Origin: Nautilus pompilius
Taxonomy: Eukaryota > Mollusca > Cephalopoda > Nautilida > Nautilidae
Direction of reading: 5' to 3'
DNA: 64,000 bases
NCBI GenBank assembly: GCA_018389105.1
Contig: JACATO010000970.1
Coordinates: forward strand, 501,001 to 565,000
Below the pieces are notes generated by a model. It did not search any database. It was given only the letters and a program-made list of their open reading frames with translations, and was not told where the DNA came from. Position numbers and translations under genes: made by a program. The first letter of the stretch is position 1. Every line of letters starts with the position of its first letter. Of the stretch, positions 11,405 through 24,492 are shown piece by piece.

Positions 11405-13041
11405 TATACTTGTATAAAAGTCAACCCATAATTTTTTATATACTTCAATTAAAATTTGACGGCAGTTTTTCAAGGATAGTAACCTAATACTTTCAGAACC
11501 TTACGTATGACCCTAAGGACAATTTGTATGATGCTAAGATGTCCAGGAGAAATGAAATTTGTCAAATTCTTAACCAATTTTAGCAACTCCTGAAGTTGTG
11601 CACTACTTCCTGGTTGAATGGTGGTGCCACCTATAGTTTATCAACTGATAAACCAATGTTATTAGCCTCACTCACCATAACAATAAGGTTCATATACTAG
11701 TATAAAAACCCCTGAAATTCAGAAGCACCATATAATCTATCAAAACGCCTTAAAGAAAGAGTAAACTAATAATTGTATGGCAATAAATTCAGTATATCAG
11801 AAAAGATGCCAAATAAACATATTGTTTCTTGTGCAGCCATCTGACTCTATGCACTAAAAGAGCGAAGAAAGATAGCATAGCAAATTTCAAGGTCAGAAAT
11901 GTATAGTGTACCAGGTTCATAAAGAGGCACAACTTCATACTTTGTAAGAAGACCAAGATTTCACAGTGTCTGTCTACCAGTGAACTTGTTGATTACGAAA
12001 TCACAGAATTCCACCAATTTGTTATTTGATGTTGTCAGAAGAATTCCTAGAGATTGGCTTTCACTGGTAATGTGGGCAAAATACCCACTGTAAGCAAAAA
12101 AAAGTCTCTTCTAGTTAAGACAAATAGCCATAAGATGACAAGATTTGCAGTGGTACTATTCTCTGTCTGACAAACCAAGTTGAAACTGATGCTGATATTC
12201 AAACAAAAAAAAATTTCAAGAAGTTTACAAAAGGTATAGTTGTCCCCAATCATGAATAAGGATGGATAGATGAAGATGACTGCAATAAAAGTCTGAAATA
12301 TGTGTGGAATTTATGGACTGGTGGATGATAAAAAAAGAGAAACTACTCATCTGGGACATGTTTAAATATCATCTGGCAGATGAAGTTGTCAGTAATGTTT
12401 GATCGCATAACGCCAACATCACAGTGGGTCCTGGCATTCTTACCAGCATGATTCAACCATTAGATGTCTGCATCAATAAGCCTTTCAAGGATAGCAATTG
12501 AATGCTAAAGAGAAAACAAAAATGAAGGCTGGCAACATGTGAGACCTGACATTAACAACAATGTCAATGGATTGTGAATACTTAGAATTAACTCAAAATC
12601 CAATACTGTTGTTAAATAATTCCTGAAAAGCGAAATTTTGAATGGTACAGATGATGATTATTTGAGGAATGGTACCACTGAGGTGACTACTGATAAAACC
12701 AAAAATGATGATGACAGACAAATATCAGTATAATTATGTTGTTCAGTTAGATGATTAAGTTATTTGGTGCTTCAGATGACAACAAAAGTGATTCTTGTGG
12801 ATTTTTATTTGTGTTTAGTGCTAAAAAGGTTTTTGCTTATAGTACTCATATAATAAATCTCTCTTTTTTTGCCAATTTTGGATTGAATAACAATCTGATT
12901 TTTTGTTTTGGTCTTTGTTTCATGTTTTGTGGACCTAAATCGAACACCATTTCCAACCCTTCAAAAATGTTATTAATGTAAATCAACCTTAAATTTAAGC
13001 CATAAAGATTGATCTTCAAATTTGACTTTTATACAGGTATA
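11405..13041 (+). mobile_element. Fossil pogo-like DNA transposon, both ends present
   Basis: The first 20 bases (11405-11424) match the reverse complement of the last 20 (13022-13041) at 19 positions, with the shared core TGTATAAAAGTCAA. TA dinucleotides at both edges fit the TA target duplication of the Tc1/mariner-pogo superfamily, though the exact edge within the terminal TATA is ambiguous. The 1637-bp span between the ends contains a decayed transposase (separate entry). The element is old: its coding region is full of stops and frameshifts. Confidence 0.75.
12230..12790 (+). pseudogene. pogo/jerky-type transposase, decayed
   Basis: The DDE endonuclease part of a pogo-like transposase can be followed. 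IVVPNHE and DEDD..LKYVWN are followed by LLIWDMFKYHLADEV, which carries the second catalytic Asp (codon 12355-12357). ILTSMIQPLDVCINKPFKD carries the third (codon 12463-12465). The two Asp codons are in one frame with 35 residues between them (DD35D), although a TGA lies between. A short acidic tail (GTTEVTTDKTKNDDD) ends the protein, as in this family. The N-terminal DNA-binding half must lie in 11.5-12.2 kb but is too eroded to define. The family normally cuts and pastes the element in the nucleus; this copy is dead. Confidence 0.7.
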
Positions 13042-14699
13042 ATCGGTAATCAGTTATCTGAAAAGTCACCAGAATTTGAAAGTACAAACAGCAAAAATTA
13101 ACAAATTTTTTTTCAGATAATTTTCTAAAAATTTTTTTCTCTTTCTTTCTAAATGATGAAACATGAAAAAAAATTTTTAAAAAAAAAAGAAGTTATTTTG
13201 ACTTCTTATAGGTCATTACCAAAAAAAGTCCATTCAGAAAGCTTCCTTCTCTAATGAGAAAATAATGGAGCTGTAACTACTTTTGCTAAAGTAGTATATT
13301 TTTTCTTCATATACTAATCGCTAAAGGGCTCTCCACCTTAGTCCAACACTAAAAGCACTTCTTTCTGACCATAAACATTTTTGAAAAATGCATCCAATTT
13401 CATTTTGCATACAGTTATTACTAAATTTCTCACAAACTTCATTCTTTTACAGCATCTTCCTTCTTAACCTTCATCTGCTTTTCTCCTTAAGAGTAAATTA
13501 TTTTGAAAACAGAATTTTCCCACCAAACTTTATAGTTTGTTTTTATTTGGTCAGTCATGTCAGTTTGTTTTGCTTAAGCACAGTTTATTTTGAAGCAAAC
13601 TGGAGTTTGGAGAATGGGATTTCTCTGGTTCAGCAGTCAGTGGATATTTTTAAAGAAGGTTTGAACCAACTATTTTATGGCTACACTCTGTAGCTTCTTT
13701 TTAAATAACCTAGCAGAACACTAAAATCTAGCTTATATTCAATCTGTTGCTATTCTATTTAGAAATATGTATATATTTATAAAGTTTAATTTTTTTTAAA
13801 TAAGAAAAACTGTGAAAAGGTTTTCACATAGACAACAGATAACTGATGCCATAGCACAATAATATAACAATAAGAATTCTTGGCAGGTCAACTCAGTAAT
13901 AAAGCAATTTGCTCCTGACAACTAAAGTGAATATTTACATGGGCAATTACAGCCAAGTTCTTTGTGTAGCTCTGTTTCTATTGTAATGTAAGAATGATGT
14001 TGACCATCTGTATATTGTTATAAGGCAAAGATATCACTGAATTTATGTTAAAAGCATCTGTTTGACTACCAGGCTCCACTTATAATTAATTGGTTCACCT
14101 GATATAGTAGAATCTTTAATCAGCATTTAAAAACAAAGAAAATCAGATACCACTATCTAGCTTTATGTCAGAGGGAAACTTTCAACCAGCCAACCAAATA
14201 AAAATGTCAAAACAGCTGCAGAGTTTGCCCTAATGACAGTAAAATAATTATATAAAAGAAAGTGCTCCAAGTAATGGCCTGGTAAATATTTGGCTAGTCT
14301 TTGCAAGATTTTTTAGTGAACAAGTTTATAAACATGGAAAACTACATTAGAATAATATTAAATGCCTACACAAAAATGTTACCATTCTTTTTTTTTAATC
14401 ACAAAATCCACTCCAATATTACACATACTGAAGGCATTTTTGCCAAGTCTGCTATAGCATCAGCATGTAAATAGTGCCAATCTAATTTATAAACTTATTA
14501 AACACACTAGTTTTTAATACACTTGCGTACCTACAAGATGCAATTACAGTTTTTTTTTTTGAACGATCAAAAAATATCTTTTTAAAACCTTGTGCAAGCT
14601 TGCAAATTGATAATTAAAGCTCTCTGACAGCATTACTGATTCTACACTATAAAAATGTTATAAGCTAAGTCATTGTTTTCTTTTTACAAGATCACATCA
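13042..14699. other. AT-rich DNA, no gene seen
   Basis: One open frame of about 100 codons at 13388-13693 is hydrophobic and low in complexity, has no recognisable family pattern and is within chance length. Nothing else is supported. Confidence 0.5.
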
Positions 14700-15582
14700 A
14701 CATCCCTTCACCTTGTCATGGTGGAAAGACTTCGTCTCTCTCAATGACCCACATGTAAAACTATGACAGACAGGCCGGCCAAAGGATACAAACTAAACAC
14801 AAAGCATCTTTTTTACTGCTAAAGATGGTTTTTCATGGCTCCATGAAGTACAAGAATGGCAGGGTTTTTAGCAGTAACCATGGCACATTGCAACCTCATT
14901 AAGAATGTCTACAACTTATGGTAAAACAAGTTATACTGATGCTCCCATAGACTTGGAACAGGTGAGTGGAGTACCAAGCCTCATTCCTCATGGGGGGGGG
15001 GAGATATTGAAGAAATATTTGTTTGATCTTGAGCCAAGAGAACAACAAAAAAAAAAAAGCAACTGGCCAATACAGAGAATAAAGTACGAGGGAGTAAAAA
15101 TGCTACAATGGAATGTAGAAATCCAAAGAAAAAGATTACCAGCATACAAGAAAGCTACCTAAAGAGAGACCAACATTTCATCTGTAGATTATAGCTCATC
15201 AAATTTAATTAGAAATTACTGATGCTGCAACAACTAGCCCCATTCTCCTCTACTTACAATAGGTGTAGAACCAACACCAAGCATGGGACCAGTACCAGGA
15301 TGGAGCAAATGTAGACTATGCATTCAGAGTTTACAATAGGTACAAAACAATGTTAGTTAGATGCACAGCATGAGAAAATCAATCATATGGGAAAATGCTA
15401 AGTGTGGTCAAAGGAATCATACATGAGTCAACCAAGAATCATAAATGCTATTTGGACAAAAAAAAAAAGAATTCAGGACATTTATGATGCCACTTTGATT
15501 AAACGAAAAAGAAAAGAGACATAGGAAAACAATATTGTCCATAATTGTACCAGTTACATGCAGTATTTTGCATGGTAAAATG

Positions 15583-15880
15583 TTTTTTTTTTTTTTTTGC
15601 ATGCAGCAACTACTATTACTACTTTCATGAGAATCCCTGTGTACAACTATAGGCATACCCGATGAGGTTTTTGATATTACAATTACCACTAATGAGTATT
15701 GCCAATCCTATGCCTTGTGTAACCTGGAATTTCCATCTTTAGCAAAAAATGAAAAGTCTCTGCTAAAATTCTCCTATAGGAAGAAACAGAGAGTGCCCTA
15801 AAGAAAATCCAAATTGATAGACTGGTACAGAACAACAAGAAGAAACCATAGATTGAGAGGATTGCTAAACAAGTTAATTT
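15583..15880 (-). mobile_element. SINE copy inside the LINE, with poly(A) tail
   Basis: On the minus strand the segment reads a GCAATCCT...ATGGTTTCTTCTTG block and then TTCTGTACCAGTC (15820-15832 on the plus strand). A gap-tolerant match follows to the 44.2-44.5 kb copy through the 'gctaaagatggaa.t.ccagg' and 'ggcaatact..ttag' words. It ends in a run of 16 A (15583-15598 as T). It lies between the endonuclease start and the reverse transcriptase of the LINE, so it inserted after the LINE. I could not see a clear target duplication. Confidence 0.6.
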
Positions 15881-16039
15881 TCATTAAAGATAAAACTTGT
15901 TTCTTTAGCCACTGCATGCAAGTACAAAATTGAAAATGTGGTGGAAACTCTAGCCCAGTGAAGGAAACAAGTAAAAGAAACAAATAAAGGAACAGAAACA
16001 ACAAAAATTATTCCAGAAGAGACTATGAAAACAACTAGT

Positions 16040-16690
16040 ACTATGTAAGAACTGGATGTAGCTACCTGGAAACTAAAAATTAAGAATGCAACTGAACCTA
16101 ATGACATCACTAACAAACTTCTGCAACATCCTGGGAAACAAGCCAAAGAAATGCTTCCAGCAATATTCACTATCAGCTGGAGTTCAGGTGAAATTCCAAA
16201 GATACGGAGAGAAATGTATTAATTAACTTATCCCGATGTGTACAACTTACTAAGAAAAATGTCCAAAGTAGACTAATGTGGTATTAGAGACAAATCGTTT
16301 GCTAGCCAATGAGCAGGCAGGTTCCCATATAGATAGCTAAGAGCGAAGATCAGATCAAACATCACTTTTAACTCTGAAAAATGAAGATTTATTCCAGAGC
16401 CAACATGCTTTAGTGATTTGGACAGGTCAATAGAAGGCATTTGATAGGATATAAAAACTATTACATATGCTTCATAAAATAGAAGTAAAAACAAAACATG
16501 TAGAAATAGTTTAACCGGTTTCTCCATAATATAACAGCAAAAGTAACCTTAGAAGATTAAAAGAAAAAGTGAGCTTGCACCGAAAAAAAAAGAAAAGAAT
16601 GAACCACACCAACTGCTGAACACAGTTAGAGAAGAAATCTGCATGTGTTGTCTCCATGTCTGGGTAAAATTTTCAGACATTTTCACCATA
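16040..16690 (+). pseudogene. LINE reverse transcriptase, decayed
   Basis: Blocks in order, in shifting frames, are as follows. KLKIKNATEPNDITNKLLQH corresponds to the LKxxKAPGPDxITNxxLK motif. AIFTISWSSGEIPKI corresponds to xxFNLSWxTGxVPxxW. LETNRLLANEQAG corresponds to LExxNLLsxeQAGFR. SLLTLKNEDLFQSQHA and KAFDRI carry the catalytic motif A region with its FD. VLSPCLGKIF corresponds to GVLSPxLFxIF. These are the finger and palm motifs of jockey-like reverse transcriptases. The YxDD box that should follow is not found. Stops and shifts throughout make it non-functional. Confidence 0.7.
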
Positions 16691-16700
16691 TGCAATGCAA

Positions 16701-19700
16701 TACAATACATACTCTTTATATATGTATATTTTAAATTAAATAGTTACACAGTAGAAATTGGATAAAAGCATTTGTGAAATCTCTTCTTCAAAACTCGAAA
16801 ACCTATCATGTAGCTCTCATCTGACATTGAAATCCTTAATACTTTAGCCTGGGAGAGAGGGGGGGTGGGTGCCCTCTTTGCATTGCTTTTTGCCTCCAGA
16901 TAATACCAAAACTAACCTAAAATTACCTCTCTCCCTAGTATTCTATAGCTCGTTATACTTGCCTGATCAATCTAGTTTTCGCAGTAACTTATACTATTTT
17001 GTATTGAGCAAGTTGATGCTTAATCATATATCCATCAGATTCCAGGTACAAAATGTAAAGGCGGGTTGGTTTTAAGTAGCATTATTTCTGATTTAGTATG
17101 GGGAGGTTGGTGTTTGCGCAGTCTTGAAGTTTGCCTCAACAGGGAAAACAAACCAGTTTAACAATGGGGGCCTTAAAATAAATTTGTATGAAAAGTATTA
17201 ATTTTAATTTTTAAAAAAAAAAATTTATTGTATTATTTATCATCTAGACTTGTAGCTAATTTTACATAATGGTTCTTCATACGATGTTAATCATCAGTTT
17301 CCCTTTCTTTATATACAAATGATTGTTACAGCTTTTGCAAATATTCTGATAGGTAAGAATGTATTCCTTTAATAATAAACTTATACATAGCATTTTGGTC
17401 TGTTTCATGTGCTTACAACATCAAATCTGAATATTTCTTTTCAGTGTGTATCTGCAAAAGCAGCAGCCAATTTTTCCAGGCTCTCCCTTCACATAAGCAC
17501 ATTATGCTAATATCGCCTCATCTTGTTAAACATTCCATACTCCCAATTATTTTAACTACTACATAATAATCATAGTGTGTTATTATATCAAAGTCAATAT
17601 TCACTGCATCATAAGAATTGAGTAATGCACAATGACTCTTTTGCATCAACCCTGCATAATCATACATATTCTCTTAATCATCAAGTTTTTACAATCAGAT
17701 TGAGTTGGTTTTTTTAAAAATTGTGGAATTAACCCCTGCCCCCACACCTGTACCAGTGAGCTTCTTTTGTTCAGTGAAGCAACTGCACATCGTACAGAAA
17801 ATCAATACCTTTCTCCATTACCTTCACAATTTGTGCTAATGTAGAGATGTTGCCAGTATGGTACCAAAACTGGGAAAAGACTTAACAGAAAAACTAAACA
17901 ATAGTACATAAGTATTTATGAACAGATAAACATTCCAAAAAAGACAGATGATACACAAAATTCAAAGGCTGAATTTATCAAGGACTCAACTGCATCTGAA
18001 ATGAATATAACTTGCTACATTTTTATCAAACTAAAAATCCTTGCTACAAAAAATAAATAATGCAGATCAAACAATTTAATTTCTATTAACCCCTTTCTTT
18101 TTTTTGCCTTTTACACCTTAATCTTCTCAGATAGTTCTAGAGACAATTATGGCAAAATACTACTGCAAAGTACTATGAAGTAGAAAGCAAATAAAGCAGT
18201 GTGAGAAGCAAAACTCTTTATCACCAGCCAAGTAGCAGAATACTGTGGCTGTTCACATCAACAAAACTAAAAACAGACTATTTAAGAAACCTACATAGAG
18301 GACAAGCAAGTGATTATTTTCTATCAGTTCCTTCCAACCAACCACTTAAGTGTGTAAAAATAAATACATTTCATCACCATGACTGCCAGATTACATGTAA
18401 AATACACTTCTAAGTTCAGATCAGTTCATTTTTTAATGCAACTTGATACTTTCTTTAATGCTGTACCTGTAATTAACTTAAAATGTTTTATACAATCTTT
18501 TATTCAATTTTTCTGGTGTATTCAGATCATACTGTCACATTCATTTACTTTTGGATATGCTTTATGCCAAGATTAGAAAAGCATGAATGACTAACTGGAG
18601 TGAGGACAATGGTCACATGCTCTGCGGCTAAAAAAACCTCAATTCATCAAGTATCTTCTAGTTCATTAATATCCATTAAAAGAATTTGTGTTAACCTACA
18701 TTAATGAGAGCACATTATTAGCAAAACAACATAAAACTGCTCATTAAAAGATCACTGAGGTCTTTTAATTTACTCCTTAGCTAAACATTTTTGTAATTTT
18801 GCCAATATCATTAATTTTAAGGGATTTATTTGATGCTTGTCAACCACCTATGAGGTGCCTATAGTTCTCTTGTCAAGGATAATACGCATGGTGATGTTAT
18901 AACATTTGTATTTATTCTGAAGTCACTACTTTTCCTATTCTTGCTCCTAAAAAGCTAAAAACCATGGTAGTAGTTCTTAAAGTAATGATATAAGAATGAT
19001 TAATTCTTACATGCATGCACTTGATAATTTGTGATTAGTGATCTTAGTATTAAAATCAAAATCATAACTAGTGGAGTCAACATATGTTAAAACTGTGGAA
19101 ATCCTTGTCTCATTTTTAAAAAGCCCATTTCTAATCATAAAAATGCAAGCATTTATATTTCATCACAGGATGTAATGTTTAAGAAGAGAACAGAACTCAG
19201 CAAGGGAACACTTGTGTATTTCAGATTCTGGAAAGTCAAAACTCCAAACATCCCACACTAACATTTTCAGAGTAATTTTCTCTATCCAAAATCACAAATA
19301 TAATAAAAGCATATTTTCTAAGATCCTGTCACTGCTGTAGACTTTAAAGTCTAAGACCATTGTTTAAAAAATTCAAGCAAATTGTTCATATATTTCTTGT
19401 AAACAGATCTACATAAACCACACACCATTGCTAAGTGTGAAGTGCCACCTTTATGATGGCAATAAACTCAAACAACAATAACAAAATTTGACCAATGAGA
19501 AAACAAAATTCTGACAGTTTTCATGTAGCTACTAGGCTTGGCATGGGTGTAGTATCTTAGTTCATTAGAAGATGAAAGTGGCCTGCAAAGTCATAGATTT
19601 AATGGCAATAAATCCAGGCAAGCAGAATGCACACTAATTAGGTGAAAGACACTGAACAAATTAGGCAAGCTCAATCTAAAGCTTGCAGAGTTCATGCCTT

Positions 19701-22700
19701 ATATGGTTGATGAGAGGCTGAGCAATACAAAGTTCTAAAGCAGGTTGTATGAACCTATAGTTTTCTGAAAGCTTTCCAAATAGAATAAAAATATTTGAAA
19801 TGAAGTGGATAAATGTAAATCTTTGGATGCTGTTTTCTCAATAAGAACAATTCAGAATTTCAATAAACTTTGAGCAACTGTATCTCTGAAAATATTCAAT
19901 ATTTTCTGTTCAAATTTTAAGCAGATGAAGTTGAGACATTTATGATATGTCAAGTCATATTGATTTTTGAGGGGATACTATGGGAGCCTTGCATCCTGGA
20001 AAAAATACCAGCAGATGTCTGAAATAAATCTATTTTCTCAAATTATTACATAATTTTTTCATAGAATTATAGTATATATATCACTGAACAAATTCCATGT
20101 TATTTTTAATGTTCGTGTCCTCATTTCACCCAGGGAGTTGTAACAAGTATCTATATATCCAAATATCAAAACCAGCCACCATTACCATGGCCAACAGTTT
20201 GGCCCTACTGACATTTTAATTTGTTGGATGTCTAGATCAGACATCATGTATAATGCAGATATCTTCAAAAAATAAAAAAAAGTGAAATTGTTAGTACTGT
20301 TTCCCCTTAATTTGATTATGTAAATCTATTTTATTATTGTTTTTCTAAATATTGAAATATCTTCTTTTTAATAGTTACAGCATTTTTAAAAAGCTTAACT
20401 GGAAAAATGTAAAGTCATCATTAACTGTGAAATTTCAGTATTTGAATTTTATGCTAATTTATAGCTGCTATTCTTAATTAAGGACAGATATCTTTGAAAC
20501 CTAAATAGATTTATAGGTTACAATATATGATGTGATATACAAATTATCAATATTAGTAACTATTTTTAAGAATAGTGTATCTGCACTCAGCCTTTTCGTT
20601 ATATTAAGAGTTAATGTCTAATAGCAATTGAAATGCTGAGTAACTCAATGACAGCCTTTATTGTCATGCACTGAAATTAGGAAGAAAGGAAATGCTATGA
20701 TATAGAACCAATTTCACCTGTGGCAAAAAATAAGGTTTAAAGTTAGGAATTTTCTCAGTGAATCTTGTCCAGAGTGTCAAGAAAGATAAGAATAAAAGCA
20801 ATATAGTGAGTCAAAGATACACACATCATGATTTTTTTTTTAAAATGCAACCTAAGGCTATAAATGGTGTAAATAAAACTGGTTTTGCTTCATTACAGAC
20901 CAATCATTTTCTGACTACAGTGGCTAGCAAGGCAAAATAAAACAGTAGTTAAATTTGGAAGTCATTTGCATGAGAGGCTTATTGACCAACAATCAGAATG
21001 GATGCATCTTCTTTGTAAGAGGCAAAATCTAACATGAACTTCTAAAATGGAGCAACAGAATGCTATTCTCACTTTCAAGATACTATGATAAAACAAAAGC
21101 TATGAGAACATTACAAGATTGCAGTATAGTTGTGTGTATGGTAGAGAAAATTCTATTCTCTTCAATAAAATAAACTTTTTGCTTATATTTTTTGATGCTG
21201 ATGATTATGAAAATAATTTATCAATAGTTAGCCACCAGCTCTTTTTTCTTATTACTTTTTTTACCCAACAGTAGAAACAGGTGACAAGCTGTCTGCTTAC
21301 ATTAATTTCATTTTAACTCATGGAGTTAGCAGAACTCTGTTTGTCAGGTATACAGTTGCAGTTCACTCCTCCTCTTCTGTACCACTAGCTCACTAACAAG
21401 GGTTTCCTCCACTTTCCTCTCATCTCTAATTAAGGGAGATCTTGTAGGGCTGTTGGATGTTTTAAAATTATTTTTGCAGTCATCACCAAGGCCCACACTA
21501 TTCACAAACATCCCTGGATCAATGGCATATGCAAACACAGGCAAACAAACTGTTGAATACTGAAAAATATTCACAACGTAATATGGAAAGCTGATAGGGA
21601 ATTTTTAAAAACTTAAATATATATATTAACATAACTTTTACTAGGACATGGCAGCATATTCATCAAGCTTAAGGTTTATAAAAATATAAAACTATACATG
21701 GCTCATATATTAAACAGGGTGCTGAAATATTCTTTTGGAATTCATTATCATAAAAACTGATTAGGTTTTAAGCAAGAACCAACCAACCAGTTTTAGATTC
21801 TGCAGTGATAAAAGTTGTTTTGTTTTTTTTTTGATTGGGGAGAGAAGAAAGAGTTGATAAAGTGCTGTTCAGTTGAAAGTTTCAGCTGAAAGGGAATTGG
21901 CTAGTTTCTTGAAGAAAAAGTAATGATATAGTAAAAAAAAAATGTCTGGTAAATCTGCTTTTTTTCTTAATGAAAAGCAATTAATCAACTATTATCAACC
22001 ATGAGGTTGGGCTGGATCACCATTCGACAGATAAGACCAAAAAATATTTTTTTGTACATGTGCATGCATGCATGCATGATGTTGCACACAGCATGTATAA
22101 TTGAATTATGTCTCTACTGCTCCAGGGTGCAGATAAACCTAAACTCTAGTGGCCCAAAGCTGTATATTACTTCACCTATCATCAGGCAACCCGGTATCTC
22201 CCTAAGTCTGCTACATCAGAAAGGCCAGTTGAGAATTATGAGTTAGACCAACAATAAATGAGCAGACCCCAAATCCCCTGGAAATATGCATCATCCATCA
22301 TTTCAAATCTTTATCCCCCCCCCACCAACCAAAAAAAGTTTAGATAGTAAACCAAAAGAGATATGGCTACTCTCAAAGCAGAAAAAAGACCTCTTGAGTT
22401 TAATTAACGAATAATTTTTATTATTATGTCCCTGTTGATTAGTGTACAATGATGGTGACACTAGTAATCTGACAGCATGATGTCTCATAGTATTGTGTGG
22501 TTTACAAAAATTATTAATTTGAATATCTATTGCGAAAAGAAGCTTTGGTGTCATTTACAAGTGTACAAACTACACCAGCATAATAGATTTTCTTGGAAAA
22601 CTAATTATGAACTCTGCCTTTAAAAAGTCTGAAGAAAGAAGTAGAACATTAAACATGTATTCATTAAAATTACAACAGAAAACACTACAAATGTGTCCTG

Positions 22701-23249
22701 TATTTCTTTCATTCACCAAAAAAAGGATTACATTCACACTACAAACCTAATTCTTTGGCTAATTATAATGATATGATGATCTTATACAGTTTTATTTAGT
22801 AAAAAATTTAGATCACAAATGATTTTGCCACAATTTTATAGGTTAGACCAGTCAAAAGGCACTCCAACATTTTTATGTACATTTTTTTAAAAATGGAAAA
22901 ATCAAAAATAGAATGGTTCCTTCTTCCCCCCTCAAAAGTTTACTGTCTTTTAGAGGTTCTCTTTTATTGAAATTCGTTTAATTTCTCTGCAATAGGTTAA
23001 AACATTTTGAACAGCTTTGCTACACTTCCTCCCACTTTCTAAAACAACAACAAGAGATAATAGCTTACATATTTCTTTCACTTTAAAAAAAAAAATGCTG
23101 TAAACAAAAAATGGGAATTTAAGAAAGGTTTTCTGGACTGCAGGTAGGATGTTTTCAATTTAGAAAAAAAACAAAAACAAACTCGAAAACTTGAAGTAAC
23201 AAAAACTAAAAAAAAAAAAACAAAAAAAACCCACCTTTTAATTTTCTTT
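16701..23249. other. Long AT-rich stretch, no gene seen
   Basis: No gene or element is recognisable. A (TGCA)n run lies at 22061-22078, and a 13-base inverted motif CACCTATGAGGTG occurs near 18846. Open frames are all below 90 codons. Low-complexity A and T tracts are frequent. Confidence 0.5.
22061..22078. repeat. (TGCA)n tetranucleotide repeat
   Basis: About four and a half tandem TGCA units, a self-complementary repeat unit. Confidence 0.9.
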
Positions 23250-23252
23250 TCC

Positions 23253-23725
23253 TTGCTGTGTTTCGCCGGGGCATTGTTTTGTTTTTGTTTTCTCTGTGTA
23301 AGGAAGGCAAACTATATTTTTCCCCCCACTTCCCAGAGTAAGTTAGATATTAGCTCCTACAACTCCCCTCCCAATGTAAATGTGACAGCCAATCAAGTAG
23401 CTTCTTTCAAGCCCAGTCTATCTGGTTTTTGGATCATTGCAGCATCTGACCTTTCCTGGCAACAACCTGTCACCTGGGAGTGGGGATGGCTGTCTGGTCT
23501 CTCCGCCTGCCTGGGATAGACTATAACCAGAGTCTATGCTGGGCCTCCCTGTCTCTGCCTACAACCCAGCTCTCAGTGTGGGAGGGCAGCTCACTGCTAG
23601 TGGTGGGGGAGACCAGGTTGTAGAAACAAACCAGAGCTGGACAATGCTGGAGCACATGGGCTCTGTCTGCACACTGACCCTACAAAACCCCCACAAAGGG
23701 CTGTGGGTAATAGGGAGGTGGCAGT
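23253..23725. other. GC-rich island of unknown nature
   Basis: The 470 bases stand out as close to half G+C inside very AT-rich flanks. The plus strand has open frames at 23253-23519 (88 codons) and 23536-23727 (63 codons), but neither resembles a family I know, and fewer stops are expected at this composition. A CCAAT box in good context lies at about 23390, and a small stem-loop (ATAGACT...AGTCTAT) near 23515. It could be a promoter with first exon, a captured fragment, or part of an unrecognised element. Confidence 0.4.
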
Positions 23726-24406
23726 GATAAAATGGAAATTAATAAATAAAGACCAGGAAATCAGAAAGACAGCCTTTCTGAATAAACTTTAAAAATCTTA
23801 CATCTAAACTTGTTAAGTGGTTGAGTATAACTGCCTTATTGTGTCCCACAAAACTTCAAGTGAGGGTCCCATGACAAAGGGAAGCCGAAGTGTGAAATGA
23901 AAGTAAATACAAACCCTTTATTATGCACCACACAAACCAAGCAAGGGCTAATAGATTTATCGAAAGTGCTACGAAAAAGAAAACATGTATTAAGGGTAAA
24001 AAAAAAAATTAGGAGAGATTGTATAGAAAAGAAAAAGTAAAGTTCCCCAATACCTTACTGGCGTTGGGAGTTTTACTTTTGTTGTTGCTTTTATTAGTGT
24101 TTTCCAGCCCCTAAATTGACGTCTTAAAACCAGAGGAAACCATCAAAATGCTTATTAGGATTAAAAGGCACTAACAAAACCAGTTTAACTCAAGATAAAC
24201 CAAATATACATGTACTTATTCCCAGATTATTAACTATAGGAAAAAAACAAAACAAACACATTTCTAAGGTCTGCTATAGTTTTTAAAATGTGTAAAGCAA
24301 AAATATACAACAAATAAAATTTTAATGTGAAAAATGACTTTTTCTAAAATTGAAAAAAATATTAAAATTTAAAATTGAGAAAGAGAAAAAGATTGCAATA
24401 CTAACA

Positions 24407-24442
<36 letters not shown>

Positions 24443-24492
24443 TGTGTTGTGTTGTGTTGTGTTGTGTGGTGTGGTGTCGTGCGCACGCGCGC
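24407..24492. repeat. Compound (AT)n(GT)n(GTTGT)n microsatellite with CG/CA tail
   Basis: About twelve AT units pass into six GT units, then five or six GTTGT units, then GTGGT-like units, and end in an alternating purine-pyrimidine run GTGCGCACGCGCGC. The AT part can extrude as a cruciform, and the GT and CG parts can form Z-DNA. Confidence 0.9.

Larger units (their letters stand above)
14700..16700 (+). mobile_element. Decayed jockey-like LINE (non-LTR retrotransposon)
   Basis: The left part resembles LINE 5' leaders that carry a 'tcaccttgtcatggtgg' motif (14705 onward). Around 15095-15120 the frame reads KMLQWNVEIQ, matching the ILQWNxxGI start of an APE-type endonuclease. From about 16040 a reverse transcriptase core can be followed (separate entry). 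The rest of the endonuclease is missing or unreadable, and a SINE occupies 15583-15880. Nothing recognisable follows about 16700, so the thumb, C-terminus and 3' tail are absent. Loss of the 3' end is unusual for LINE insertions, which normally lose the 5' end, and implies a later deletion. Confidence 0.65.

Noticed and set aside
13388..13693. 101-codon hydrophobic frame as a membrane protein
   Set aside because: The hydrophobicity follows from T-rich sequence; there is no pattern or supporting signal.
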